DNA from: Pseudomonadota bacterium
GTDB taxonomy: Bacteria; Pseudomonadota; Alphaproteobacteria; Rhizobiales; Beijerinckiaceae
Length of the DNA: 64,000 nt
Reading direction: 5' to 3'
Assembly (NCBI GenBank): GCA_021781815.1
Contig: JAJXWB010000010.1
Span: 1 to 64,000 of the forward strand
The notes under the pieces are model-generated. The model did no database searches. It was given only the letters and a program-made list of their open reading frames with translations, and had not been told where the DNA came from. Position numbers and translations under genes: made by a program. Within the stretch, counting starts at the first letter, position 1. The number at the start of each line of letters is the position of its first letter. Below, piece by piece: positions 63,657 to 64,000 of this stretch.

Positions 63657-64000
63657 ATGTCCCTCAGCGAGGACTTTCATTCGCATAGCGACCCGGACGA
63701 ACCGGACGCGACAGAGCGGCGCGCGGCGGCGCTCGTCAATCCGGTGTCGGGCCTGGCGAACGATTTCCTCAATGTCTACAACGAAATCCTGATGTTGATC
63801 GAGATGCTTCCGGGCATGCCGGACCTGGCCGACGACATCCTGGCCTGGCGGCCGTGCAGCTACCGCGCCTATTTCATGCAGTCTCAATTGCCAGGCAGGC
63901 GCGAGGCGCTCGACGCCTATGCGAAGCTCGATTCCTCGTTCCGCGCGCTGTTCGAGGCCTCGGTGGAACAACTGGCCGAATGCGGCGACCGCGCGACCCG
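63657..64000 (+). CDS. Hypothetical protein, cut by the window edge
   Basis: At least 114 residues from the ATG at 63657 (MSLSEDFHSHSDPDEPDATE) to the edge, frame still open. Helical and acidic, with NPVSGLANDFLNVYNEILML, IEMLPGMPDLADDILAWRPC and YRAYFMQSQLPGRREALDAY. No signal peptide or membrane span in the visible part. I do not recognise the family. Start supported by the absence of any competing upstream in-frame ATG with a better site. Confidence 0.65.
   Translation, partial: MSLSEDFHSHSDPDEPDATERRAAALVNPVSGLANDFLNVYNEILMLIEMLPGMPDLADDILAWRPCSYRAYFMQSQLPGRREALDAYAKLDSSFRALFEASVEQLAECGDRAT

Overview
The window is a high-GC chromosomal segment of an alphaproteobacterium, most likely of the order Hyphomicrobiales (Rhizobiales). 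The lineage call rests on the gene types seen together: a DUF2336 protein, an ExoF-like polysaccharide export protein, a DUF485/ActP acetate permease pair, an rlmB/tRNA-Tyr/tRNA-Gly run, pyruvate phosphate dikinase next to dxs, and the remains of the nitrogenase-control genes draT/draG. Genus cannot be settled from the sequence alone.

Layout. 1-5.5 kb: a TadG-like von Willebrand A protein that lacks its usual N-terminus, a secreted protein of unknown function, an Lrp-type ligand-binding domain without its DNA-binding half, a lipase-like hydrolase, two small cytochromes c and a flavin reductase. 5.5-7 kb (minus): a MaoC hydratase, a CitE-like lyase and a 39-residue membrane protein in one overlapping operon. 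7-15 kb: DUF2336, NAD kinase, a tandem hotdog thioesterase, a GNAT enzyme, a class III CoA-transferase, small orphan proteins and a Tat-exported metallophosphoesterase. 15-30.5 kb: a polysaccharide locus with four glycosyltransferases, a flippase, a polymerase-like membrane protein and an ExoF-like outer-membrane exporter on the minus strand, flanked by a BcsL-like acyltransferase, a further glycosyltransferase, a GINT1-like protein and a LuxR regulator with a degenerate receiver.

31-39.5 kb: tRNA-Thr, an MHS-type transporter, acetate permease genes with a strong terminator, a cAMP-domain/CBS/nucleotidyltransferase protein with a DnaQ-like exonuclease, rlmB, tRNA-Tyr and tRNA-Gly. Directly after tRNA-Gly, where many relatives keep tuf, lies accessory DNA (39.6-45.1 kb): an abortive-infection (Abi_C) protein, an orphan gene, a DosP-like c-di-GMP enzyme, an IS3 fragment, and a wrecked draT-draG fusion.

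45.2-54.4 kb is the most coherent metabolic unit: a minus-strand operon for import and full breakdown of a condensed urea compound. It has a BMP-type ABC transporter (binding protein, two permeases, ATPase), biuret hydrolase biuH (catalytic D36, K142, C175 and Q215 all present), a second isochorismatase-type hydrolase that fits a triuret-hydrolase role, a cupin, and allophanate hydrolase atzF. A divergent GntR regulator and two inverted repeats lie at its head. Together these would turn triuret or biuret into ammonia and CO2 without urea carboxylase.

54.5-64 kb is core metabolism and RNA modification: a frameshifted DUF2254 relic, ppdK, an HdeD-like membrane protein, dxs, tlyA-type methyltransferase, rlmD, a small membrane protein, an SRAP (YedK/HMCES) protein, and a gene cut by the right edge.
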